This document shows positions 1 through 5,002 of a stretch of 5,090 nucleotides of DNA, piece by piece. This stretch comes from Limnohabitans sp. Its GTDB lineage: Bacteria > Pseudomonadota > Gammaproteobacteria > Burkholderiales > Burkholderiaceae_C. Under the pieces are notes generated by a model, which searched no databases, was not told the DNA's origin, and saw only the letters and a program-made list of their open reading frames with translations. Numbering within the stretch: position 1 is the stretch's first letter; every line of letters starts with the position of its first letter. Made by a program: the position numbers and the translations under genes. The stretch is taken from NCBI GenBank assembly GCA_024641725.1, contig JAHECM010000107.1:1-5090 (forward strand), given 5' to 3'.

Positions 1-143
1 GACAACTCTTCCGAGCTGATGATGCCGTCGTTGAAGCCGTAGCGCAGCACCACGTTGCCAAACACCATGATGACCATGGCGGACAGCATGATGACCAGCG
101 TGAGTTCGGCCAGCTTGAAAAAGAGGTCGGTGAGTTTTTTCAT
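1..143 (-). CDS. dctQ: TRAP transporter small permease subunit, DctQ-like (N-terminal part, cut by window edge)
   Basis: Reading leftwards from ATG at 143-141, 47 codons are present before the window ends. The protein begins MKKLTDLFFKLAELTLVIML and contains a hydrophobic membrane segment at about residues 12-34, followed by NVVLRYGFNDG and then SSEEL. The N-x-x-x-RY pattern after the first helix and the acidic EE-L are typical of the small four-helix membrane subunit of TRAP transporters. This subunit sits in the inner membrane and joins the large DctM permease, which would be expected further left outside the window. It lies directly downstream of dctP on the same strand, which is the standard TRAP order. 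The 9 bases before the ATG contain no Shine-Dalgarno sequence, and the U-tract of a terminator ends there, so translation may be weak. Family is confident; substrate is unknown. Confidence 0.87.
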   Translation of the reverse strand, partial: MKKLTDLFFKLAELTLVIMLSAMVIMVFGNVVLRYGFNDGIISSEEL

Positions 144-152
144 GATTCAATC

Positions 153-181
153 AAAAAAAGCCCCCTGCTCGCGCAGGGGGC
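153..181 (-). terminator. Intrinsic terminator between dctP and dctQ
   Basis: A perfect 9-bp G+C-rich stem (GCCCCCTGC at 160-168 pairing with GCAGGGGGC at 173-181, loop TCGC) is followed, in the minus-strand direction, directly by seven T residues (153-159). This is a textbook Rho-independent terminator for a transcript coming from dctP, whose stop codon is 19 bases upstream of the stem. In the plus direction only four T residues follow the stem, so activity that way should be weaker. Because dctQ starts only 9 bases beyond the U-tract, the element probably works as a partial terminator that lets more dctP than permease mRNA be made. Confidence 0.88.
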
Positions 182-200
182 GTTTTGGAAAACCCCAGGT

Positions 201-1175
201 TTACTTGGTGTTCTCGATGGCCTTGAGCAGGTCAGGACCGTTTTTCTCAGCAAAGGTCTTGGCGATTTCACCGGAAACGATTTTCTGGAACGGTGCCATG
301 TCCACGTTTTCAATGATCTGCATGCCCGACTTCTTGAGCTCGGATACCACTTTGCCTGCGTTTTGGGCGTTCAGGTCACGCTGGTATTTGGCGGCCTCGC
401 GGGCGGAGTCCACCAGCACCTTTTGGTAGTTGGCGGGCAGGCTGTCGAACTTGGCCTTGTTCATGGCCAAGATGATGGGCGAGTACACGTGGTTGCTCAC
501 CGTGAGGTACTTTTGCACTTCGTAGAACTTGGACGAGTAGGTCACGTTGATCGGGTGCTCTTGCGCGTCGAAGGTGCCCGTTTCCAGCGCGGTGTACAGC
601 TCGGCAATCGGCATTGGGGCAGGGTTCATGCCCAAGAGCTTGAAAGCTTGGATGTGGTACGGGTTGGGGGTGGAGCGGATCTTCAGGCCCTTCAAGTCTT
701 CAGGCTTGTTGACGGGGCGCTTGTTGTTGGTGAAGGCGCGCCAGCCGTTTTCCCAGTAGGCCAGGCCTTTCATGCCATGGGGCGACAACTCGTTGAGCAC
801 ACCGGTGCCGACATCGCCGTCGAGCACGTTGTATGCGTGCTGCGCATTGCGAAACACAAAGGGCAGCTCCATGGCGGCGGTGTGGGGCACGATGCCGTTG
901 TAGTTGGACGCGCCGCTGGAGACGATGTCGATGGTGCCGCCGCGCACGCCGTTGATCATGGCCGCGTCATTGCCCAGTTGGTTGGCTGGGAAGATGGCGA
1001 TTTCCACGTCACCGTTGGTGCGTTGTTTGACCAACTCGGCCATCTTGACTGCGGCAGCGTGTTGGCCGTCGGTGGCGTTGACCGCGTGGCCCATTTTGAG
1101 GTTGAACTTGGCGGCGTAAGCGCTGGAGCCGACGGCGGCCACGAGGCAGGCGAGCAGGATGCGAGAAAGTTTCAT
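201..1175 (-). CDS. dctP: TRAP transporter periplasmic solute-binding protein, DctP family
   Basis: The 324-residue product has the usual length for this family. It opens with a Sec signal peptide (MKLSRILLACLVAAVGSSAYA, cleavage probably after AYA at residue 21), so it acts in the periplasm, capturing an organic acid and passing it to the DctQM membrane complex, which is driven by an ion gradient. Family marks visible are GHAVNATDGQH near residue 29, ELPFVF at 103-108, GWRAFTN (R146), LKIRSTPNP (R167, the arginine that normally salt-bridges the ligand carboxylate) and TFDAQEHP at 201-208, matching the family's D-G-Q-E-N-P segment. The start is supported by GGAGA at 1183-1187, seven bases upstream. 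It sits third after gntK, which suggests a sugar-acid ligand such as gluconate or a ketogluconate. That is inference: DctP proteins also bind C4-dicarboxylates, uronates and others. Confidence 0.93.
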   Translation of the reverse strand: MKLSRILLACLVAAVGSSAYAAKFNLKMGHAVNATDGQHAAAVKMAELVKQRTNGDVEIAIFPANQLGNDAAMINGVRGGTIDIVSSGASNYNGIVPHTAAMELPFVFRNAQHAYNVLDGDVGTGVLNELSPHGMKGLAYWENGWRAFTNNKRPVNKPEDLKGLKIRSTPNPYHIQAFKLLGMNPAPMPIAELYTALETGTFDAQEHPINVTYSSKFYEVQKYLTVSNHVYSPIILAMNKAKFDSLPANYQKVLVDSAREAAKYQRDLNAQNAGKVVSELKKSGMQIIENVDMAPFQKIVSGEIAKTFAEKNGPDLLKAIENTK

Positions 1176-1182
1176 GGTTTTG

Positions 1183-1187
1183 TCTCC
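1183..1187 (-). promoter_or_regulatory. Ribosome binding site of dctP
   Basis: GGAGA on the minus strand lies 7 bases before the dctP ATG. It is the strongest Shine-Dalgarno of the transporter genes here, in contrast with dctQ, which has none. This fits a need for excess binding protein over permease. Confidence 0.75.
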
Positions 1188-1224
1188 GGGTTAAAAAAAT
1201 GAATGCAAGAGGGACGGGAAAAAA

Positions 1225-1563
1225 TCAATCGGTGGGCAGCGCGTATTCGTCGGCGCTGAACACGGTGTGGAACACCTGGCCGTCGAACATGGCGATCAGG
1301 TCTTTGGACACTTCGCGGCTTTCTAGGCGCACGGCAGAGGCCAGTGCGACTTCGATGGACTCGCGCGTGGGGTAGCGCACCGACAGCACCATGCCGAAAT
1401 GCGGGTCACTCACATCGCTTTCGACTTGGCGCAGCACGCGCACCTCTTGCGCGCCCGGAAAGCGGGTCCACAAAGGCACGAGTTTTTCGCGGATGTAGCG
1501 GTTGAAGGCGTCTTCCATGCCGGGTTTGACGGTGCCTTGGAAAAATGCGCAGCGGATGAACAT
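1225..1563 (-). CDS. Small protein with predicted dimeric alpha/beta-barrel (ferredoxin-like) fold, function unknown
   Basis: The 112-residue protein has no signal peptide and should be cytoplasmic. The pattern of strands and helices looks like beta-alpha-beta-beta-alpha-beta: FIRCAFFQG (2-10), helix about 17-35 (EDAFNRYIREKLVPLW), strand QEVRVLRQ (39-46), strand FGMVLSVRY (56-64), a long helix 66-92, and a last strand FHTVFSADEY (98-107). That is the layout of the dimeric alpha/beta-barrel group (ABM, EthD and mutarotase-like proteins). No catalytic residue set can be named from the sequence alone. The start is backed by AAGGA at 1571-1575, seven bases before the ATG. It lies 23 bases after gntK and 49 bases before dctP, on the same strand, so it is probably co-transcribed and linked to use of the same substrate. 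A role as a small isomerase or an accessory protein is only a guess. Confidence 0.72.
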   Translation of the reverse strand: MFIRCAFFQGTVKPGMEDAFNRYIREKLVPLWTRFPGAQEVRVLRQVESDVSDPHFGMVLSVRYPTRESIEVALASAVRLESREVSKDLIAMFDGQVFHTVFSADEYALPTD

Positions 1564-1586
1564 GGGGCAATCCTTGTGGTGAAAAA

Positions 1587-2114
1587 TCAGAGGGCAGGGG
1601 ACAGATGCACTTGCAAGGCTGTAAGCGCTTGAGCGACCATGTCGTGCACCGGTTCGGTGATGGGCAGGCGAACCACATCGGGCTCGTCGGCCTGGGGTTT
1701 TTCGAGCGTGCGGAACTGGCTGTCCAGCAAGCCCGGCTGCATGTAGTGGCCCACGCGTTGCTGCATGCGTTGTTCAATCAAGGCAAAGTCGCCGTCCAAA
1801 AAGACAAAGCAGACCTCGCCCGCTTGGGCGCGGATGCGGTCGCGGTACACGCGTTTGAGTGCCGAGCACGCCACCACTCGGCCTTGCGCGGTGCTGCTTT
1901 GCGCCAGGTAGTGGCCAATGCGGTCCAGCCAAGGCCAGCGGTCGTCGTCTTGCAGGGCAATGCCCGAGCGCATTTTGGCCACGCTCTCAGGGGTGTGCAG
2001 GTCGTCGCCATCGACCATGGCCAGACCCAGTCGTTCTGCCAAAGCGGCGGCCATGGTGGACTTGCCGCAACCGGAAACCCCCATGACGATGAGGCGAACA
2101 GGCGAAGTGTTCAT
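1587..2114 (-). CDS. gntK: Gluconokinase (ATP + D-gluconate to 6-phosphogluconate)
   Basis: The 175-residue product has the length and all key segments of the GntK/IdnK P-loop kinases. Walker A is GVSGCGKST (12-20). DGDDLHTPESVAKMRSGIAL (35-54) gives the gluconate-site region, followed by DDDRWPWL (56-63), CSALKRVYRDRIR (83-95, the C-S-A-L-K-x-x-Y-R-D signature), FLDGDFALIEQRM (105-117), and GHYMQPGLLDSQFRTLEKP (122-140), matching E. coli GntK (GHFF... QFETLQEP). It is cytoplasmic and feeds gluconate into the Entner-Doudoroff and pentose-phosphate routes. The ATG at 2114 gives the usual N-terminus and begins 16 bases after the stop of the dehydrogenase gene. An in-frame TTG at 2207 would overlap that gene by 77 bases and add an unrelated N-terminus, so it was rejected. 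No strong Shine-Dalgarno precedes 2114, which suggests translational coupling to the upstream gene. Confidence 0.95.
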   Translation of the reverse strand: MNTSPVRLIVMGVSGCGKSTMAAALAERLGLAMVDGDDLHTPESVAKMRSGIALQDDDRWPWLDRIGHYLAQSSTAQGRVVACSALKRVYRDRIRAQAGEVCFVFLDGDFALIEQRMQQRVGHYMQPGLLDSQFRTLEKPQADEPDVVRLPITEPVHDMVAQALTALQVHLSPAL

Positions 2115-2130
2115 GGCTTGTGCTTTGGCT

Positions 2131-3108
2131 TCACAGGCCCAGGGCCGCACATTCGGGCACGGGGGTGCGCAAAGGCTGACCCGTTGTGCCCGCTTGCATG
2201 TTGGCAAATGCCAGGTCGGCCATGGCTTGGCGGGTCTCGGTGGTGGCGCTGGCCATGTGGGGGGTCAGCACCACGTTGCGCATGCCCCACAGGGCCTCGG
2301 GCACTTTGGGCTCGTCGGCAAACACGTCCAGGCCAGCGCCTGCGATGGTGCCGTTTTGCAGGGCGGCGACCAGGGCCTCTTCATCGGCCACGCTGCCGCG
2401 CGCGACGTTGATGAAAAAGCCGCGTGGGCCGAGCGCCTTGAGCACTTCGGCGTTGATCATGTGGCGCGTGCCTGCGCCGCCGGGGGTGATGGCGACCAAA
2501 AAGTCGACCTCGGCGGCCAGTGCTGTGGCGTTGGCATAAAAGGTGTAAGCCAAATCGGCTTTGGCGCTGCGGGCGGTGTAGGCAATCGACATGCCAAACG
2601 CGCTGGCCCGCTGGGCAATGGCTTTGCCAATGCGGCCCATGCCCACGATGCCCATGCGCGCTCCCGACACCTTGCGGCCCAAAGCCATGGGGCCGTTGGG
2701 CCACTGGCCAGCCCGCACAAATTGGTCGGCTTGGGCGATGTTGCGGCCCACCGACAGCACCAGGCCCATGGCCAAGTCGGCCACGTCGTCGGTCAGCACG
2801 TCGGGGGTGTGCGTGACAGGAATGCCGTGCGCGATGGCGGCGGTCACATCCACGCCGTCATAGCCCACACCAAACACCGACACCACCTTGGCATTGGGCA
2901 GCTGCGACAGCAAGCTGGCCGGCACGCTGGCTTCGCCCGTGCCCGCCACACCCACGATGCGGGGGGCCAATTCGGCAAAGGCGCCCGGGTCGGTCACATG
3001 GGTGCGGTCGTGCACGGTGTAGGCCGTCTCCAGGTGCTTTTGGTAGAAAGGGTGGAGTTTGGCCACGGCCAGCACATCGGGTTTGGACACTTGAATGGCT
3101 CCGGTCAT
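2131..3108 (-). CDS. NAD(P)-dependent D-2-hydroxyacid dehydrogenase, possibly 2-ketogluconate reductase
   Basis: With the ATG at 3108 the product is 325 residues, normal for the D-isomer-specific 2-hydroxyacid dehydrogenase family. The Rossmann dinucleotide loop GMGRIG is at 156-161. Catalytic residues are visible: R237 in INVARGS, E266 in DVFADEP, and H284 in LTPHMASAT. After the second Rossmann strand the sequence is AYTARSAK, with R180-S181 where NAD-specific members carry an acidic residue, so NADPH is likely preferred, as in glyoxylate/hydroxypyruvate and 2-ketogluconate reductases. Being the first gene before gntK under a GntR-like repressor, reduction of 2-ketogluconate to gluconate is an attractive role; hydroxypyruvate or another 2-keto acid cannot be excluded. 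Start is uncertain: GTG at 3090 (319 residues) has GGAG 8 bases upstream, whereas the ATG at 3108 has no clear ribosome site. TTG at 3159 would place the operator palindrome inside the gene and is unlikely. Confidence 0.9.
   Translation of the reverse strand: MTGAIQVSKPDVLAVAKLHPFYQKHLETAYTVHDRTHVTDPGAFAELAPRIVGVAGTGEASVPASLLSQLPNAKVVSVFGVGYDGVDVTAAIAHGIPVTHTPDVLTDDVADLAMGLVLSVGRNIAQADQFVRAGQWPNGPMALGRKVSGARMGIVGMGRIGKAIAQRASAFGMSIAYTARSAKADLAYTFYANATALAAEVDFLVAITPGGAGTRHMINAEVLKALGPRGFFINVARGSVADEEALVAALQNGTIAGAGLDVFADEPKVPEALWGMRNVVLTPHMASATTETRQAMADLAFANMQAGTTGQPLRTPVPECAALGL
3099..3102 (-). promoter_or_regulatory. Candidate ribosome binding site for an alternative GTG start of the dehydrogenase gene
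   Basis: GGAG on the minus strand is 8 bases before the in-frame GTG at 3090-3088 (protein beginning VSKPDVLAVAKLHP). The nearby ATG at 3108 lacks such a site and is preceded only by CCAATCTGTTTT. The motif therefore favours the shorter protein, although ATG codons are used far more often. Confidence 0.45.
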
Positions 3109-3116
3109 AAAACAGA

Positions 3117-3134
3117 TTGGACAGCGCTGTCCAA
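3117..3134. promoter_or_regulatory. LacI-family operator O1 (18-bp perfect palindrome)
   Basis: TTGGACAGCGCTGTCCAA is a perfect 18-bp palindrome with no spacer, centred on the CG step at 3125/3126. Symmetric sites with a central CG are the hallmark of LacI/GalR-family operators, in which the hinge helices insert leucines at that step. It lies 8 bases upstream of the dehydrogenase ATG and just downstream of an A/T-rich stretch, so bound repressor would block transcription start or early elongation of the catabolic operon. The divergent gene at 3280 encodes a LacI-family protein, the expected partner. Binding itself is inferred. Confidence 0.85.
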
Positions 3135-3202
3135 AAAATACAAAAAAAAGTGAATACAAAACCCTCAGGTTTTCAGAGGTGGATCAGGGTTTTCCACGAA
3201 TC

Positions 3203-3231
3203 TTGAAAATGAACGCCTCAGGCTTTGGGAT
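3203..3231 (+). promoter_or_regulatory. Candidate sigma-70 promoter of the repressor gene
   Basis: TTGAAA at 3203-3208 matches five of six -35 consensus bases. With a 17-base spacer the -10 position is TGGGAT at 3226-3231, which is weak (three of six). The second operator palindrome overlaps this -10 position, so repressor binding there would shut off its own promoter. The -35 match is reasonable, the -10 is poor, hence low confidence. Confidence 0.35.
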
Positions 3232-3241
3232 AGCGCTATCC
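3228..3241. promoter_or_regulatory. LacI-family operator O2 (14-bp perfect palindrome)
   Basis: GGATAGCGCTATCC is a perfect palindrome that differs from the core of the first operator (GGACAGCGCTGTCC) only by one symmetric base-pair change in each half. It is centred at 3234/3235, 109 bp from the centre of the first site, and 39 bases upstream of the repressor start codon. The compensating change in both halves argues for selection by a dimeric protein rather than chance. The likely role is autorepression of the regulator gene, cooperation with the first site, or both. Confidence 0.82.
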
Positions 3242-3279
3242 TATCGACTGCAGACACCACTTCTTCTACGGATTAACCC

Positions 3280-4335
3280 TTGCCTCACAGCGCCTCGTCA
3301 CTGCCCAAGCTCCCCAAAAGCCACCGCGCCACGGGCCGCGTCACGCTCAGCGACGTGGCCCGGGCCGCCGGGGTCAGCCCCAGCACCGTGTCGCGCGCCT
3401 TGCGCGGCGAAAGGGCGGTGGACCCGGCCTTGATCGAGCGGGTGCAAGCCGTCTCGGCCAAACTCGGTTATGTGCCTGACCCGGCCGCACGGGCGCTGGC
3501 CTCGCAACGCAGCAACCATGTGGCGATCTTGATTCCGCTCTTGTCCAACGCCCTGTTTGTGGATTTGCTGGACGCGGCCCAAAAAACGCTGCGCGCGGCG
3601 GGCTACCAAACCCTGATGGGCGTGACCCACTACGACGCCAGCGAAGAAGAGCAACTGCTGCGCGAGCAGTTGCTGCACCGCCCGGCGGGTCTTTTGGTCA
3701 CCGGGCTGGACCACAACCCGGCCACGCGCCAACTCATGCACAGCAGCCAGGTGCCTTGCGTGCACTTGATGGACTTGCCCGTGGGTGGGATCAGCGATGC
3801 GCCATATTGCGTGGGCTTTCACCAAACCGAAGCCGGGGCGGCCATGACGCGGCACTTGCTGGCCCAAGGCCGCCAACGCATCGCATTTGCGGCAGCGCAA
3901 CTGGACCCCCGTGTCATGCAACGCCTGTATGGCTGGCGCAGCGCGGTGCAGGCGGCGGGCGTGTACGCGCCGACCCTGGAGTTTCTCAACCCCGCGCCCT
4001 CATCTTTGGCGCTGGGCGCGCTGATGTTTGAGCAAATCATGCAGCAGCGCCCCGCAGTGGACGCGATCTTTTTTTGCAACGACGACTTGGCACAGGGCGC
4101 TTTGATGGCGGCTTTGCGCCTGGGCATTCAGGTGCCCGCGCAGGTGGCGATTGCGGGCTTCAACGACTTGACTGGCAGCGACCAAATGCTGCCCCCACTG
4201 ACCACCGTGCGCACCCCGCGCGCGCACATCGGCGAAGCCGCAGCGCAGATGCTGCTGACGCTGATGCGCGGCGACACCCCCGCAGCCCCCCAACTCGATC
4301 TGGGCTTCGACATCCTGCAACGCCAAAGCACCTGA
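3280..4335 (+). CDS. LacI/GalR-family transcriptional repressor, GntR (gluconate repressor)-like
   Basis: The 351-residue protein has an N-terminal helix-turn-helix, VTLSDVARAAGVSPSTVSRAL (21-41), then the hinge helix DPAARALAS (67-75) with L73 as the leucine that inserts into the central CG of the operator. A periplasmic-binding-like effector domain follows from about residue 80. Similarity to E. coli GntR is visible along the length: GYQT (108-111), LMD (163-165), VGF (178-180), CNDDLA (266-271), AIAGF (290-294) and LDLGF (339-343), pointing to gluconate or a related acid as inducer. The start is TTG: an in-frame stop lies at 3274-3276, no ATG or GTG occurs before the DNA-binding domain, and a weak GGA precedes it by 7 bases. 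It is transcribed away from the catabolic operon and very probably represses it through the two palindromes. Named GntR here in the gluconate sense, not the unrelated GntR family. Confidence 0.92.
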   Translation: MPHSASSLPKLPKSHRATGRVTLSDVARAAGVSPSTVSRALRGERAVDPALIERVQAVSAKLGYVPDPAARALASQRSNHVAILIPLLSNALFVDLLDAAQKTLRAAGYQTLMGVTHYDASEEEQLLREQLLHRPAGLLVTGLDHNPATRQLMHSSQVPCVHLMDLPVGGISDAPYCVGFHQTEAGAAMTRHLLAQGRQRIAFAAAQLDPRVMQRLYGWRSAVQAAGVYAPTLEFLNPAPSSLALGALMFEQIMQQRPAVDAIFFCNDDLAQGALMAALRLGIQVPAQVAIAGFNDLTGSDQMLPPLTTVRTPRAHIGEAAAQMLLTLMRGDTPAAPQLDLGFDILQRQST

Positions 4336-4344
4336 GCCCGCTAC

Positions 4345-4372
4345 CCCGTAGGAGCCGCACCCCGTGCGCGAT
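4345..4372 (+). repeat. REP-like element 1, left arm of a 28-bp perfect inverted repeat around the RAYT gene
   Basis: After CCC, the unit reads GTAGGAGC (4348-4355), then the hairpin CGCAC-CCC-GTGCG (4356-4368), then CGAT (4369-4372). A conserved GTAG/GTGG head followed by a short palindrome is the plan of REP sequences bound by RAYT proteins. The whole 28 bases match the reverse complement of 4902-4929 without mismatch. It begins 9 bases after the repressor stop codon, so the hairpin will be in the 3' end of that mRNA; there is no following T-run, so it is not a good terminator. Confidence 0.88.
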
Positions 4373-4420
4373 TGTTGTGGGCTTCACATTTGCAGTCTTT
4401 TTGGCTAGTTTGTCTTGACA

Positions 4421-4425
4421 GGGAG
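4421..4425 (+). promoter_or_regulatory. Ribosome binding site of the RAYT gene
   Basis: GGGAG ends 9 bases before the ATG at 4435. It supports that codon over an in-frame TTG at 4372, which falls at the edge of the REP unit and would add 21 unrelated residues. Confidence 0.65.
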
Positions 4426-4434
4426 AGCCAAAAA

Positions 4435-4881
4435 ATGGACGACACGCAACCACACGCTCACCGCCTGCGCTCGGGCCGGTATTCGCAGGCGGGACAGATG
4501 TACATGATCACGGTGGTCACAGAAAATCGGCAGCGATTTTTTGACGACTTTGCCGCCGCCCGCACGTTGGTGCAGATCCTCAAGGGCGAGCAGGAACTGG
4601 GCCGGGCATCCACCTTGGCCTATGTGGTCATGCCGGACCATTTGCATTGGCTCATGCAACTGGGGGAGGGCGCGGCATTGGCCCGTTGCGTGCGCAACAT
4701 CAAAGCCCTCACCACGCACCGACTGGGTCACACGTTGTGGCAATGCCGCTACCACGACCATGCTGTGCGCCAAGAGGAAGACCTGCAAGGCTTGGCCCGA
4801 TACATCGTGGCCAATCCCATCCGCGCAGGCTTGGTCTCACGAGCCGGCTTATATCCGCATTGGGATGCGGTGTGGGTGTGA
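4435..4881 (+). CDS. REP-associated tyrosine transposase (RAYT), Y1/HUH superfamily
   Basis: The 148-residue product has the normal length and motifs of the IS200/IS605-related RAYT group. The N-terminal strand is MYMITVVTENRQRFF (22-36). The HUH metal-binding motif is VVMPDHLHWLM (64-74; H69 and H71). LWQCRYHDHAVRQEEDL (101-117) is the conserved W-Q...DH..R..EDL block, and RYIVANPIRAGLV (122-134) carries the catalytic tyrosine Y123 and the N-P-x-x-A signature. All key residues are present, so the protein may be active. RAYTs are single-copy domesticated relatives of transposases that bind and nick REP sequences as single strands. Here the gene is enclosed by a perfect inverted REP pair, the expected substrate. 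It lacks typical IS200/605 ends and lies in the space between the repressor gene and a converging gene. Confidence 0.92.
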   Translation: MDDTQPHAHRLRSGRYSQAGQMYMITVVTENRQRFFDDFAAARTLVQILKGEQELGRASTLAYVVMPDHLHWLMQLGEGAALARCVRNIKALTTHRLGHTLWQCRYHDHAVRQEEDLQGLARYIVANPIRAGLVSRAGLYPHWDAVWV

Positions 4882-4901
4882 TTACTCGCGGCAGGCGGAG
4901 C

Positions 4902-4929
4902 ATCGCGCACGGGGTGCGGCTCCTACGGG
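4902..4929 (-). repeat. REP-like element 2, right arm of the 28-bp perfect inverted repeat
   Basis: On the minus strand this reads GTAGGAGC, then CGCAC-CCC-GTGCG, then CGAT: the identical 28 bases of element 1 in opposite orientation. It starts 20 bases after the RAYT stop codon. The two arms are 529 bp apart and could pair in single-stranded DNA, or mark the limits of the mobilised unit. Confidence 0.88.
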
Positions 4930-4941
4930 TTGGTGGGTTGT

Positions 4942-4985
4942 GTGGGAGCAGCGCCCTGCGCGCGAATGGGGGGTGCGGCTCCTAC
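4942..4985. repeat. Compact inverted REP pair (BIME-like): elements 3 (+) and 4 (-)
   Basis: Element 3 is GTGGGAGC (4942-4949), A, then hairpin GCGC-CCT-GCGC (4951-4961) and GCGAA (to 4966), on the plus strand. Its head and tail closely recall the common Pseudomonas REP plan. Element 4 on the minus strand keeps GTAGGAGCCGCACCCC (4985-4970), as in elements 1 and 2, but its second hairpin arm is lost and it merges with the tail of element 3. Heads point outward, the layout of a bacterial interspersed mosaic element. It ends 17 bases beyond the stop codon of the converging gene at 5003. Confidence 0.78.
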
Positions 4986-5002
4986 GATCTAGGTCTCTGG
5001 GT

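Larger units (their letters stand above)
3109..3279. promoter_or_regulatory. Divergent control region between the catabolic operon and the repressor gene
   Basis: These 171 bases contain no gene. They hold two operator-like palindromes (3117-3134 and 3228-3241) and an A-rich tract at 3131-3161. On the minus strand TATTTT (3140-3135) is a possible -10 box for the operon; no convincing -35 box lies 16-18 bases upstream of it. An 8-bp inverted repeat, AAAACCCT at 3158-3165 and AGGGTTTT at 3186-3193, and a near direct repeat CCTCAGG(T/C)TTT at 3163 and 3216 are also present; their meaning is unknown. Both divergent promoters must lie here, but their exact places are uncertain. Confidence 0.7.

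Noticed and set aside
363..1202. A 279-codon open frame on the plus strand opposite dctP
   Set aside because: It lies fully antisense to a clear binding-protein gene, and its composition (Val, Gly, His rich, no domain) is that of a shadow frame.
2115..2207. TTG at 2207 as start of gluconokinase
   Set aside because: It would overlap the preceding gene by 77 bases and add 31 residues absent from GntK proteins.
1918..3153. A 411-codon open frame on the plus strand opposite the dehydrogenase and gluconokinase
   Set aside because: It is antisense to two well recognised enzymes, is rich in Gly, His, Ala and Arg, and has no family motif; a long shadow frame is expected in high G+C DNA.
3158..3193. 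Inverted repeat AAAACCCT...AGGGTTTT as a third operator or a terminator
   Set aside because: The 20-base gap, the lack of similarity to the two operator cores and the absence of a G+C stem give no support for either role.
4348..4372. The hairpin after the repressor gene as an intrinsic terminator
   Set aside because: The stem has only five pairs and no T-run follows; the exact copy on the other side of the RAYT gene identifies it as a REP unit.
4372..4434. TTG at 4372 as start of the RAYT gene
   Set aside because: It falls at the edge of the REP repeat and adds 21 residues with no family similarity; ATG 4435 has a GGGAG site and gives the normal RAYT length.
4345..4985. Spaced repeats at 4345, 4902, 4942 and 4970 as a CRISPR array
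   Set aside because: The copies alternate in orientation, have unequal spacing and enclose a RAYT gene, which is REP organisation and not CRISPR.
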